Shown: positions 47,481 to 58,200 of the stretch, piece after piece | Layout: each line of letters starts with the position of its first letter | How positions within the stretch are numbered: the first letter of the stretch is position 1 | Assembly: GCA_030533445.1 (NCBI GenBank) | Contig: CM060064.1 | Coordinates: 5,968,379-6,032,378, forward strand | Origin: Cyprinodon diabolis | Lineage: Eukaryota; Chordata; Actinopteri; Cyprinodontiformes; Cyprinodontidae | DNA length: 64,000 nt | Direction of reading: 5' to 3' | Notes under the pieces: model-generated | Seen by the model: the letters and a program-made list of their open reading frames with translations, nothing else | Databases searched by the model: none | What the model was told of the DNA's origin: nothing | Program-made: the position numbers and the translations under genes

Positions 47481-50400
47481 TTATTGCATGAACATTTTCT
47501 TTTTTATCTGCTTTTTCCTTTTTAAAGTCAACCGACTTTTCTTTTTTGGTTTATTCTTCTTGTCATTGATAGCAAAAATATCTTTCTGGTCAGCTTTGTC
47601 ATCTGCTGTGTATAACGCTACATGTGGTGTTATTCTGTTGTTTTTAGACACTGTCTTCACTGCTTTCTGCAGGTTATCATAAAGCTCCCACACTCCTGGA
47701 GCTCTTCGACAGTATGCAACATAATGTCCAATAGCATTTTTGGTCAAGCCTCTCCTGAAAGCAATGACACCTCTCAATGTGAATGTCTTTCCTTGTAGAG
47801 CCATATTTGATGGAAATTCTCTCAAAGAAAAATCGGTTTGGTTGTAAAGTTTCAGGTCAATGCATACTATTTCCCCAAAGCTGTAGCTGTGAGTAACATC
47901 TCCAATGCAGAGCATTTCTCCTGGGGTGTCGCCTTCCATTTTACATTCGTCGGGACATTCTGATTCATTTAGTAGTTTTTGACGGCACAGAGACTTGGAA
48001 AGGAAGAGTCCGTTTTCCACTGAAGTCTTAAGTTGACTAATTCCACATTCCATCAGGACTGAGCGGTCAGGTGAAACAAACGATACTTTCCTTGTTTCTC
48101 CCTTGTTTAGGTGGCAGTACTGTGAAGAGCAGTGTTTGTAGCGGTAAGCGGTGGGTACATTTCTCATTAATCTTCCAATGAGCGCAGAGATAAAGCACTG
48201 AGCATTGATATGGTAGTCACCAGGCCTCAGCTGGATTTTTTTAAATATTGTACTAAGCAGCAATGCCCTATGTGAATATATATCTGGGGTCACCCCATCT
48301 GTAGCCATAGATTTTACCAGCTGCAAGATGGGAGTGTCAGTGTTCTTCATTACAACATTTTGAAAAGCTGAGCTGTCACAGAAAGCACTGCATAAACACT
48401 GACAAAGGGCATCAAATCCACACGTGTTTGACACAGAGAGATTTTGTTGTTTAAATCTACAAGGTCCAAGCTTTTTTCCATTTTGTAATAGTCCCACTTT
48501 GACTCTGTTTACCTCAAATGATGGATCTGCATGAAGCTGTTTGGTGCAGGGAGGCGGACGAGAAGTTTTCTGCTTTTTTTGGGTTGGAGGAATTGGCTCC
48601 CTACGATTTTTAAACACGCCTTTATCTGTTGGATGATTGTTTTTTGTTCGTGCCTGTATTCTTGTATCTTTTGAATGAACTTTCAGACCTGAATTCTGAT
48701 GGATCTTTTTTGATATGTTTTTCTCACTTTCTGAGACCTTTAGCACATCTGATGATGATGATGGTGAAGCCTTTGCACTACATTTACCTTGAACAATATT
48801 TCCAAAATAGCATTTGGATGCAGCAAATGCAGGAGACTTTTCTTTTTTTGGTTTATTCTTCTTGTCATTGATAGCAAAAATATCTTTCTGGTCAGATTTG
48901 TCATCTGCTGTGTATAACGCTACATGTGGTGTTATTCTGTTGGTTTTAGACACTGTCTTCACTGCTTTCTGCAGGTTATCATAAAGCTCCCACACTCCTG
49001 GAGCTCTTCGACAGTATGCAACATAATGTCCAATAGCATTTTTGGTCAAGCCTCTCCTGAAAGCGATAACACCTCTCAATGTGAATGTCTTTCCTTGTAG
49101 AGCCATATTTGATGGAAATTCTCTCAAAGAAAAATCGGTTTGGTTGTAAAGTTTCAGGTCAATGCATACTATTTCCCCAAAGCTGTAGCTGTGAGTAACA
49201 TCTCCAATGCAGAGCATTTCTCCTGGGGTGTCGCCTTCCATTTTACATTCGTCGGGACATTCTGCTTCATTTAGTAGTTTTTGACGGCACAGAGACTCGG
49301 AAAGGAAGAGTCCGTTTTCCACTGAAGTCTTAAGTTGACTAATTCCACATTCCATCAGGACTGAGAGGTCAGGTGAAACAAACGATACTTTCCTTGTTTC
49401 TCCCTTGTTTAGGTGGCAGTACTGTGAAGAGCAGTGTTTGTAGCGGTAAGCGGTGGGTACATTTCTCATTAATCTTCCAATGAGCGCAGAGATAAAGCAC
49501 TGAGCATTGATATGGTAGTCACCAGGCCTCAGCTGGATTTTTTTAAATATTGTACTAAGCAGCAATGCCCTCTGTGAATATATATCTGGGGTCACTCCAT
49601 CTCTAGCCATAGATTTTACCAGCTGCAAGATGGGAGTGTCAGTGTTCTTCATTACAACATTTTGAAAAGCTGAGCTGTCACAGAAAGCACTGCATAAACA
49701 CTGACAAAGGGCATCAAATCCACACGTGTTTGACACAGAGAGATTTTGTTGTTTAAATCTACAAGGTCCAAGCTTTTTTCCATTTTGTAATAGTCCCACT
49801 TTGACTCTGTTTACCTCAAATGATGGATCTGCATGAAGCTGTTCAGTGCAGGGAGGCGGACGAGAAGTTTTCGGCTTTTTTTGGGTTGGAAGAATTGGCT
49901 CCCTACTGTTTTCAAACACGCCTTTATCTGTTGGATGATTGTTTTTTATTTGTGCCTGTATTCTTGTATCTTTTGAATGAACTTTCAGACCTGAATTCTG
50001 ATGGATCTTTTTTGATATGTTTTTCTCACTTTCTGAGACCTTTAGCACATCTGATGATGATGATGGTGAAGCCTTTGCACTACATTTACCTTGAACAACA
50101 TTTCCAAAATAGCATTTGGATGCAGCAAATGCAGGAGACTTTTCTTTTTTTGTTTTATTCTTCTTGTCATTGGTAGCAAAAATATCTTTCTGGTCAGATT
50201 TGTCATCTGCTGTGTATAACGCTACATGTGGTATTATTCTGTTGTTTTCAGACACTGTCTTCACTGCTTCCTGCAGGTCATCATAACGCTCCCACACATC
50301 TGGAGCTCTTCGACAGTATGCAGCATAGTGTCCAATATCATCTTCGGTCGAGCCGCTCCTGAAAGCGATGACACCTCTCAATGTGAATGTCTTTCCTTGT

Positions 50401-52070
50401 AGAGCCATATTTGATGGAAATTCTCTCAAAGAAAAATCGGTTTTGTTGTCAAGTTCCAGGTCAATGCATACTATTTCCCCAAAGCTGTAGCTGTGAGTAA
50501 CATCTCCAATGCAGAGCATTTCTCCTGGGGTGTCGCCTTCCATTTTAAATTTGTCGGGACATTCTGATTCATTTAGTAGTTTTTGACGGCACAGAGACTC
50601 GGAAAGGAAGAGTCCGTTTTCCACTGAAGTCTTAAGTTGAGTCATTCCACATTCCATCAGGACTGAGAGGTCAGGTGAAACAAATGACACTTTCCTTGTT
50701 TCTCCCTTGTTTAGGTGGCAGTACTGTGAAGAGCATTGTTTGTAGCGGTAAGCGGTGGGTACATTTCTCATTAATCTTCCAATGAGCGCAGAGATGGAGC
50801 ACTCAGCACTGACATGGTAGTCACCAGGCCTCAGCTGGATTTTTTGAAATATTGTACTAAGCAGCAAGGCCCTCTGTGAATATATATCTGGGGTCACCCC
50901 ATCTGTAGCCATAGATTTTACCAGCTGCAAGATGGGAGTGTCATTGTTCTTCCTTACAACATTTTGAAAAGCTGAACTGTCACAGAAAGCACTGCATAAA
51001 CACTGACAAAGGGCATCAAATCCACACGTGTTCCACACAGAGAGATTTTCTTGGTCAAATATACAAGGTCCAAGCTTGTTTCCATTTTGTAATAGTCCCA
51101 CTTTGACTGTTTTTGCCTTAATTGATGGATCTGCATGAAGCTTTTTGGTGCAGGGAGGCGGACGAGAAGTTTTCTGCTTCTTTTGGGCTGGAAGAATTGG
51201 TTCCCTACGATTTTTAACCACGCCTTTATCTGTTGGTGCCTGTATTCTTGTATCTTTTGAATGAACTTCCATACCTGAATTCTGATGGATCTTTTTTGAT
51301 ATGTTTTTCTCACTTTCTGAGACTTTTAGCACATCTGATGCGGCGGTTGAAACTGAATTTTGGACAGGGCGTTTCTGTTTGGCTTTGCCACCCTTTGATG
51401 TAGTTATTGCATGAACCTTTTCTTTTTTATCTGCTTTTTCCTTATTAAAGTCAGCCGATATACTTGGAAGCTTCTCCTTTGGTTGAGGCTCCTGTTTTCC
51501 TGGTTTCTGCTTGGTTTTCAAGTCTTGAGTGGATAAAATCCCGTGTTTTACATTACATTTTCCACCACAAACATTTTTTGTTGGTCTTTTTTCAGTTTCT
51601 GAGACATCAGGAACATCTGATGGTGAAACTTTTGCACTTTTACGTCGAACAATATTTCTAAAATATCGTTTGCATGCAGAAAATGCAGGAAACTTTTATT
51701 TTTTTGGTTTAGTCTTCTTGTTATTGGTAGCAAAAATATCTTCCAGGTCACATTTGTCATCTTTTTCATTATTTTCAAGACATTTACATCTGGGTTCTGT
51801 AACCTTTGATTCTGTAGAGAGCTCATTTTTGTTCTCCTCTGCTCTAATTCCCTTGTTCAGTTTTTGATAAAACTGTCGAATTTTGATGTCAGAAGAACAG
51901 GAATCTTTTTCCTGATAAGACTTTGTTAAAGTGTCTTCCATATTGCAGTTAACATGCCCATTGCCTAAATCTAGACACATCCTCTCATCTTGACTCATTT
52001 TATACTTTAGTTTAAACTCTTCGTCAAACATCAATCTTTCCTCAATATGTGCTGCTCTTTTTCCTTTCAT
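47481..52070 (-). CDS. Triplicated USP-like (C19-type) cysteine protease gene with one in-frame stop
   Basis: The minus-strand frame runs from ATG 52070 to TAA 47481 (1530 codons), broken only by a TAA at 51698-51696 after codon 124. From 51695 it is open to the end, including 4041 nt from 51521. Numbering from 51521, three units of exactly 434 residues begin at 139, 573 and 1007 (VKVGLLQNG). Each has a Cys box SNTCGFDALCQ or WNTCGFDALCQ (Cys 166, 600, 1034), a His box GHYxAYCRRAP (His 398, 832, 1266), and a YDD or YDN position (414, 848, 1282) followed by PHVALYTADD. This order fits the papain-like fold of ubiquitin-specific proteases, which remove ubiquitin or related modifiers. I see no zinc-ribbon CxxC pairs. 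Lysine/serine-rich linkers (KKEKSPAFAASKC, SASPSSSSDVLKV-like) separate the units. The C-terminus (KSRLTLKRKK) results from a one-base loss in an A-run at 47542-47547. I cannot name the family. Expression, readthrough of the stop, and recent pseudogene status are all open. Confidence 0.6.
47543..48503 (-). repeat. Protease repeat unit 3 (protease domain only)
   Basis: The third unit, complete through PHVALYTADDKADQKDIFAI and KKNKPKK, then frameshifted. All apparent catalytic residues are present. Confidence 0.93.
48504..49805 (-). repeat. Protease repeat unit 2 (1302 bp)
   Basis: Almost identical to unit 3, with only about ten amino-acid differences across the protease domain and linker (for example SMAR/SMAT, YSQ/YSH, NEAEC/NESEC). 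It carries YDN in place of YDD. Confidence 0.95.
49806..51107 (-). repeat. Protease repeat unit 1 (1302 bp)
   Basis: The first of three tandem 1302-bp units and the most divergent: SVWNTCGFDA, VVRKNND, HVSAECS, FRSGSTEDDIGHYAAYC and YDD. The linker to unit 2 is included. Confidence 0.95.
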
Positions 52071-52143
52071 TTTGAAATAAAAAGTTAGTTATTCCAGTAA
52101 ATATCACCCTATGTTAGTAACCTACCCTTGTATAAAGACTTAC
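52064..52143 (-). other. Possible 80-nt intron in the 5' region of the protease gene
   Basis: On the minus strand a consensus donor gtaagt starts at 52143, a perfect branch-type motif tactaac lies about 30 nt further on, and an AG ends at 52064 after a T-rich run. If spliced, the ATG at 52070 is removed and initiation would move to a later ATG (MFDEEF). If not spliced, 52070 is used. The upstream exon, including tgacatca near 52215, would be 5'UTR. Confidence 0.4.
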
Positions 52144-52149
52144 CTCGGC

Positions 52150-53279
52150 TCCAGTCAAGTCTAATCTGAGTAGCTTGGTAAAATGGGAGTATTTAGCCAC
52201 TCCCAGACATTGATGATGTCACTGGAAAAGGGGGGGGGGGGTATGGGCGTGGTCACTAGCTTGTTACCTAGTAACCCCGCCCACTACATGCTAGAACATT
52301 CTAAATTCAAACAGAAAGACTGACAAAGCGAGCTAAGTATTGACATACATATTAGAAAAAGTTATTGTGACCTACATTACTTAGGTGAGATAAAGTAGAG
52401 TGTCTGATCTTTGTAGACAGACAGATAAGTGGCATTTACCCTTTTATAGGTGCCCAGCGCACTAAAGCTTCCAAGATACAAGAAAAACATATACAAACAA
52501 ATTGACAGACATAAAAATACTTTGAATATACATTTTATGACCATCCAATACTGTTAAGTGTTTTAGTAAACAAATCATTTGTCAACCTCAAGTACAAAAG
52601 ACAGTCAAACAAAAAGCGAAATTTACTCTCAGTTTCCCCCAAATCACAGAAAAACATCTTTGGTCTTCCTCTGGAACTGAACGATAACATCCAGTCTCCA
52701 AAGCCAAAGTGTCAGATCTGAACTGGGCACACATGGACCGTCATTTTTTTAGACAAGGTCAGTGATGCATATGGGTCAAGACCATATAGGCATCCTTTAG
52801 TAAAATATAAGTATGTAAGTTTTCTTTATATAAGATATCAACTGCTCACTTAACTTTGAAATAAATCCATTTAATCTATTCAATATTACATCTTATCTTA
52901 TTCTGTACATTATTCCTATACGTACTGAAAATCTCAAATATTTAAAAAATCTTCTCCATACCTCCAGCCCAAGTATACCTATTTGTGAAATCCCAAAAGA
53001 TAAGATGTGTTTTGTTAATCTATGAACTAGCATAGTGATCAACCAATTCCACAATCTAAACTTTATATATTGCAGATCTCTAACTTCACAAGGTCAACCC
53101 ATATCTCCATTTAAAGCCATTTTAGGAGTATTTCTATGCATATACATAACACTGAGGTTTTTCACTGGGAGGTTGTTGACAGTAACCCCAGACTCCAGCA
53201 CCAGAATCTAATCTGAGCAAAGACCTATGCAACTTATACACCTTATATACCTGATATAAGGTGTATACACATATACACC
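52150..53279. other. DNA upstream of the protease gene with a LINE relic
   Basis: A G12 run lies near 52230. On the minus strand at about 52740-52570, a broken frame reading RSDTLALETGCYRSVPEEDQ resembles the cysteine-containing C-terminal region of other fish LINE ORF2s. A short direct/inverted ccttatatacctgatataag motif lies at 53243-53285. No gene was seen. Confidence 0.4.
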
Positions 53280-53385
53280 TTATATCAATCAATCAATCAA
53301 ATTTTATTTTGTACAGCCCATTTCAACAACAATGCTGTTCAAAGTGCTTTACATAACAAAACATTACAATAATTCCAGTGCCATC
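53280..53385 (-). repeat. Dispersed retroelement tail with (atca)n
   Basis: On the plus strand atcaatcaatcaatcaaatt is followed by a ttattttgtacagcccattt and tcaaagtgctttacat pattern, a common teleost non-LTR element 3' end on the minus strand. Confidence 0.6.
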
Positions 53386-53399
53386 GTTAAATTTTTTAT

Positions 53400-54220
53400 T
53401 GATTACATCTGAGAAGCAACTCTAGTGATTTAAAAATCCTTCTGAAACATATCAGTAGTGAGCTGTCTAAACTTACTGAGGGGCTAAAGTATAACAAATT
53501 ATCAATACATTGAAATAAAACTGAATTCAGGATTTTTCGTAATAGAGAAATAGATTACTCGACAATAATGTCCAAAGATGGAAATCTAGTAGAACCACTA
53601 GATGAAGTTACAATTGAAGGTCTTTTTTTTTTTATCACAAACTTAACTGGAAGTCTCATGTAAAATATATAAAACAAAAACTTATGCAAAGATTTTGGAC
53701 TTTTAAACGGTGTAAAAAAAAAAAATTCTCAACACTCCAGACATTATTTTATTTATTTGTAGTTCTTTATCAGACTTATTGTATGGAGGTTTTGGGAAAC
53801 ACATGTAAAACTAACACTAAGTCTTTGTTTTTTACACAAAAGAAAGCTATAAGAATTTTGTACAAGGTCAATCCTAGAGAACATATAAATAGTTTGCTAA
53901 TTCAGTCAAATATTTTCAAATGAAGGTATTTTGTTATTTAAAATTTTGTATCAGTTATGTTTAAAGCTAGAAAGAAAAATTGCCATTTAATTTACAAAAG
54001 TTTTTTGCCTTAAGTGGCAGAAATAACTGAAGGAAGTATGATTTTAAAAATAAAATTACGCGACTACTTTAAAACAAATATGGATTTCAGTGCATGGAGT
54101 TAAATTATGGAATAGTTTGGATGAGGATTTGTTTTAAACCATTTAAAAATACTTTATAAGATAAAAATGATTGTCTTATACACTTCTGAGTTAATGAGGA
54201 TAATGATATGTTGTTTTTAA
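53400..54220 (+). pseudogene. Non-LTR RT C-terminal relic
   Basis: The frame near 53684-53923 encodes CMEVLGNTCKTNTKSLFF and TQKKAIRILYKVNPREHINS. This corresponds to the post-RT region of LINE ORF2 also present in LINE-A (EVWGHTNKTN, QKKAIRV). Upstream, degraded pieces such as STIMSKDGNLVEPLDEVT precede it. Many stops make it non-functional. It is in the opposite orientation to LINE-A. Confidence 0.6.
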
Positions 54221-54389
54221 GTCATATTCTTGATTTTATATATGCTGTATTCTCTTCTCCCTGATCCTTTTCACTCATATAGATGTGCATTCGTGATGCA
54301 CTCTGTTTTGTTGAGTGAATATTGATTTACTGATTCATTCATTATTTGAAATACTGAGAAAAATTTATTACTTTTTAGAATATTAATAA

Positions 54390-55200
54390 TAATAATAATA
54401 CATTTTATTTAACAGCGCCTTTCTTGACACTCAAGGTCACTTTACAAAAAATACAAAGATAAATAAAAAGAAAGATGGAAATACAAAATACAGATACAGG
54501 AACATAAAAACGATTATTGATAGGGAAAAGAGCAGTGTATTCACAGATAAGCGAGCTGGAACAGATGGGTTTTGAGTCTGGCTTTGAATAAGGGGAGAGA
54601 GTCAATACTGCGGAGGTCGGGAGGAAGTGAGTTCCAGAGCTGGGGAGCAGAGCGGCTGAAGGCTCTGCTCCCCATGGTGACAAGTCGAGCTGGGGGTACA
54701 GTGAGGTGGATGAGGAGGAGGATCTAAGGGAGCGGGAGGAGGTGGCAATGTGAAGGAGGTCTGACAGATATGGAGGAGCAAGGTTATGGATGGCTTTGAA
54801 ATTATAGAGAAGGCTTTTAAATTGAATTCTGAATTGCCAATGGAGTTGGCGAAGAACAGGGGAAATATGATGGAAGGAGGGGGTTCTTGTGATGACACGA
54901 GCAGCTGAGTTCTGAAGAACTTGAAGTTTATGGAGAGATTTATGAGGGAGGCCGAAAAGAAGAGAATTACAATAATCAAGACGGGAGGCTGAGGCTGTGG
55001 ATAAGGACAGAGGCAGTATGAGTGGTGAGGGGGGAACGGAGACGGTTAATGTTGCGAAGGTGGAAGTATGCAGACCTAGTAATTTTGTTTATGTGAGACT
55101 GAAAGGAGAGGGAGGAGTCGAGGATAACACCCAGACTCTTGACCTGAGGGGAGGGGAGGGGAGCTCACTTGGTGTCGGCCCAAAGCAGAGCTGAGTGAAC
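54390..55200. repeat. Dispersed teleost repeat, unclassified
   Basis: From the aataataataataca run through ttatttaacagcgcctttct, ggaggaagtgagttccagag and ggttatggatggctttgaaa, the sequence matches a repeat I recognise as common in fish. It may encode part of a retroelement on the minus strand, but no clear domain is visible. Confidence 0.5.
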
Positions 55201-55312
55201 CTCAGCGCTGGATGTTGAACATCACTCTGGGTCTGTTCCATTTGATTGACTTGTGATATTGAATCCCCAAAAATTGGGGACATCAAACATGGTTTATTAT
55301 TAATTATTATAT

Positions 55313-55358
55313 TGCAGTATAAACATAATTAATTATTGTTAATTATGTTTATACTGCA
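55313..55358. repeat. Perfect 20-bp inverted repeat, 6-nt loop
   Basis: Arms 55313-55332 and 55339-55358 are exact reverse complements in AT-rich DNA. The context may be a small foldback element. A second small palindrome ccccaaaaattgggg lies at 55265-55279. Confidence 0.9.
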
Positions 55359-55781
55359 GACCATGTTATTAATTTATTCCAACATTAAAGGGCATTCAAA
55401 ATATTATTCATTGTCAAATTTGGCCATAATTTCACTTTCTGGGTAATATTTGTATTGAAAACAATTCACTCAAGTTAAATCATCAATTTCTTAAAAGAGT
55501 TAAAGTATTTTATTGTAGTAAACAAATCTTCTTTAGGTACAAAACAAAACAAAACAAAACAGGTACAGGCAGTTCTATTGCAGTATGTAAATGTCTCCAC
55601 TTGGTTATAAAAATGTCGCTCAGAGACTGAGGTCCCCTCTTGGCAATTTCTTTAAAAATGTATAAGTCAAATCTTTAGTCATATTATGTTAATAGAGCTT
55701 TAAAGTAAGTTTCATTTTATTAAACTAGAAACAGAAGTCCTGTTCTTGGCAGGATAGGCTGACAGTCCCCTGTTGGTAAGG
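55359..55781. other. Intergenic DNA
   Basis: It contains a short (aaaac)n tract at about 55538-55560. Nothing else was recognised. Confidence 0.4.
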
Positions 55782-56425
55782 TGTGTGTGTGTGTGTGTCA
55801 CTAGAATGCAAATGTGCCCCCTCCTGTAATGGTTGATCACTTGGCTGGCAAACATCAGTCTTTCAATCTTGCTACAAATACCAATCTAACACACAATATC
55901 CTTGAGTCTAAGCCATACTATCGTAACTCTAAAGCCAGCATACACTGTATGATTTTTGGCTGTTTTCGGGCCAATTCTCCAGCACTAATTTCTAAATTAA
56001 TATCAGGTTGGGTCCGAATTAGCCAGCAGGTGGGTCCGCGGTCCGCTAATCTGTGACCTCTGACCTAGAGTATATTTTTTAAAGTTTAGGAAGGGCAGGC
56101 CCTCCAGGAGAAGAATTTGGCGGTAATGGTTTTTAGTTTCCTTATGAAAAGACAAAGTCACTGGTTCAAATTGTACAACAAAAAGTAAAAAGCAGGAATA
56201 CATACTACAGGATGAAAGGAAGGAGAGGAAACCAAAGCAGTTACAGTTGTGAGCTTTAAAGCTAAAAGTTGGGGAAAATTTCAAAGAGAAAAGAGTTAGT
56301 CAAGGGTTGTGAATAAGACACATAACTGTGTGGTCGTCAGAATTATATCAAAACAATATCTTTTTTTTATGTCCTTTACTGTTTACTGTAATAGTAATGA
56401 TTCCAGGAGTAATTTCATTAAAAAA
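55782..56425. repeat. Segmental duplication block A, right copy
   Basis: Same orientation and nearly the same sequence as 35393-36025. The right edge diverges at a poly(A) run followed by tacggtaacactttatttta, which resembles another transposon terminus present only here. Confidence 0.9.
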
Positions 56426-57185
56426 AAAAAAAAATACGGTAACACTTTATTTTAAGGTACACCTATTCACTATTATAGTGGGCACTGGTTGGAAATGGAC
56501 GGTTTCCTGCGTGATTCCTGTGTGAATCATGATGTATTTCCTGAGGCCAGTTTTTTTATTTCAAAAAGAACTGCAATGTACCCGGAACACCACCAGGTGG
56601 CGCTTGGGATCTCTGCCGTGCTGAGGGTGACGTTTGTGGGCCTGCAGTCTACTGAAAAGCAGGTTTATTGGGGATCTTGGTGTGATATTGTGCTATTTTT
56701 ATTTTGTTTTTGATTAAAATAAAGTTAATGAATTAATTTAACATAGGGACTGCATAATCTTATTTTATGAAAATGGTTGCGTAGTTTATTTCTATTTATC
56801 TGCATCTCTATTATTTAATGAAAAATAAAATTAATTAAGTTGGAGCCGGGAGTACGGACTGAGGCGCAACCAGAGAAAGGCGACAGAGACAGTGCTGCGG
56901 CTGGTGATTTTGAAATTAAAATCTTATCCAAAGTTGATTCCTCATTAAGATAAGCCAAAGTTATTCAAAAGGGTATGTAAGAAAATATATTTTCTTTAGT
57001 TTTGTAAAATATAAGTGCCGTTGACAGCTTTGAGGATCAAAAGTCAAGCTAATCTTTAACTGTGTTCATTAAAATCCATCGAGAGTTTCTGTGCTTGGTC
57101 TGTAATAAAAAAAAAAAAACAGCCACCTGTCGCTACCACACCGTTTTTTATTACATTAGATCATAGGGGTTATCATTCTACTGCC

Positions 57186-57390
57186 TCAACATCTTACTCT
57201 TATAATAACAGGCGTATTGTTATACTGTTTTTGTGTGTTACTTTCTTGCCGTGCAATACGTGACACCCCTCCCAGTCTGGTCAAGAAGGAGACTGCGAGG
57301 GGTGTCACGTGGTTCAACAGATTCTACAGCCTCAACATCTTACTCTGATAATAACAGGCGTATTGTTATACTGTTTTTGTGTGTTGTTAT
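57186..57390. repeat. 146-bp-spaced direct repeat with internal hairpin
   Basis: Bases 57186-57244 and 57332-57390 are near-identical (shared string taacaggcgtattgttatac). Between them, 57258-57271 and 57297-57310 are perfect 14-bp inverted copies (acgtgacacccctc). Confidence 0.85.
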
Positions 57391-57428
57391 TATTTATTAT
57401 TATCATTATCATTACATAGTTTCCAGGG

Positions 57429-57625
57429 ATGGGCAGTAGCGCCGCTGCATTATTTATCAAGTAACTTTCCAGTAGTGACGTTATTGTTTTTATCAAGTAG
57501 CGACATAGCGTCCACAAACGCTACAACATTCAGGTCAAAACTAAGTAATAAAACCAGGTTTTCAATTTTTGAAACAACAATTGAAGTTATTCGTTGGACA
57601 TTCACGCATGAGCCTCCCATGTATA
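57429..57625 (+). mobile_element. Fragment of the hAT family found at 61570-63007
   Basis: From gatgggcagtagcgccgctg to gttggacattcacgcatgag it matches the left 250 bp of that element, with a deletion. No right end is present. Confidence 0.7.
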
Positions 57626-57654
57626 AAAAGAGGAGCTGAGCTGCTCCTTTAGTC

Positions 57655-57745
57655 AGAGACTTACAGTAGACACCCTGTCTGTAAGAAGGAGCGCTACAGC
57701 AGGTCATTCGTTCCTGCTGCCACCAGACTCTATAATAATGCACTA
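57655..57745 (+). pseudogene. Short LINE RT C-terminal fragment
   Basis: One frame reads KKERYSRSFVPAATRLYNN, the well-known terminal motif of several fish LINE ORF2s. It adjoins the hAT fragment. Confidence 0.55.
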
Positions 57746-58063
57746 TATCAACAATAACTCCTGTAAAAACCACTGTGCAGCTACATTATAGTTTTCTGCA
57801 GGACATTATTTTTGCACAACAGGAGTCAAGATCCAATTGTCCAGGACCATGTGGGACCAAGGCCAAGAATCTGTCGACAGCCGTCCACCCTTCGCCGGAC
57901 GGGAACAGTTTGGTCCAACCCTGCCCTGGGCATCTTGGTGATGGCTCCAGAGGAACTGATTCTACATGGCAAAGGGTAGGCTTGAAGCTTTTGATCGAAA
58001 GTTGGTCTAGGACCATTTAAGTTACAGCTATAATCGCAAGAATATTTGACGAGACCAAGTCTT

Positions 58064-58200
58064 GTTGATAGATATGGCATCTGGGTATTCTGTGCGTTAG
58101 AGTGTGAGACTCTGTGTTGTTCTCGAGATAGTAGGTTTGCAGCTGCCGCAGCAGGGGTATTTGACAGATACGGCATCTGGGTATCCGGTGCGTGCGAGGG
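58064..58200. repeat. Diverged direct repeat, period about 97 bp
   Basis: The segments around 58064-58110 and 58161-58205 share gata-g-ggcatctgggtat and a following gtgcg-gaggac-like string. Their function is unknown. Confidence 0.6.

Noticed and set aside
48629..50176. Plus-strand ORFs repeated at 48.6 and 49.8 kb
   Set aside because: They are opposite-strand shadows of the tandem protease linkers and recur only because the units are duplicated.
47481..51521. Reading the triple repeat as a collapsed or duplicated assembly artefact
   Set aside because: The units differ at scattered residues and the linkers vary in sequence, so they are not identical copies. Long reads would still be a useful control.
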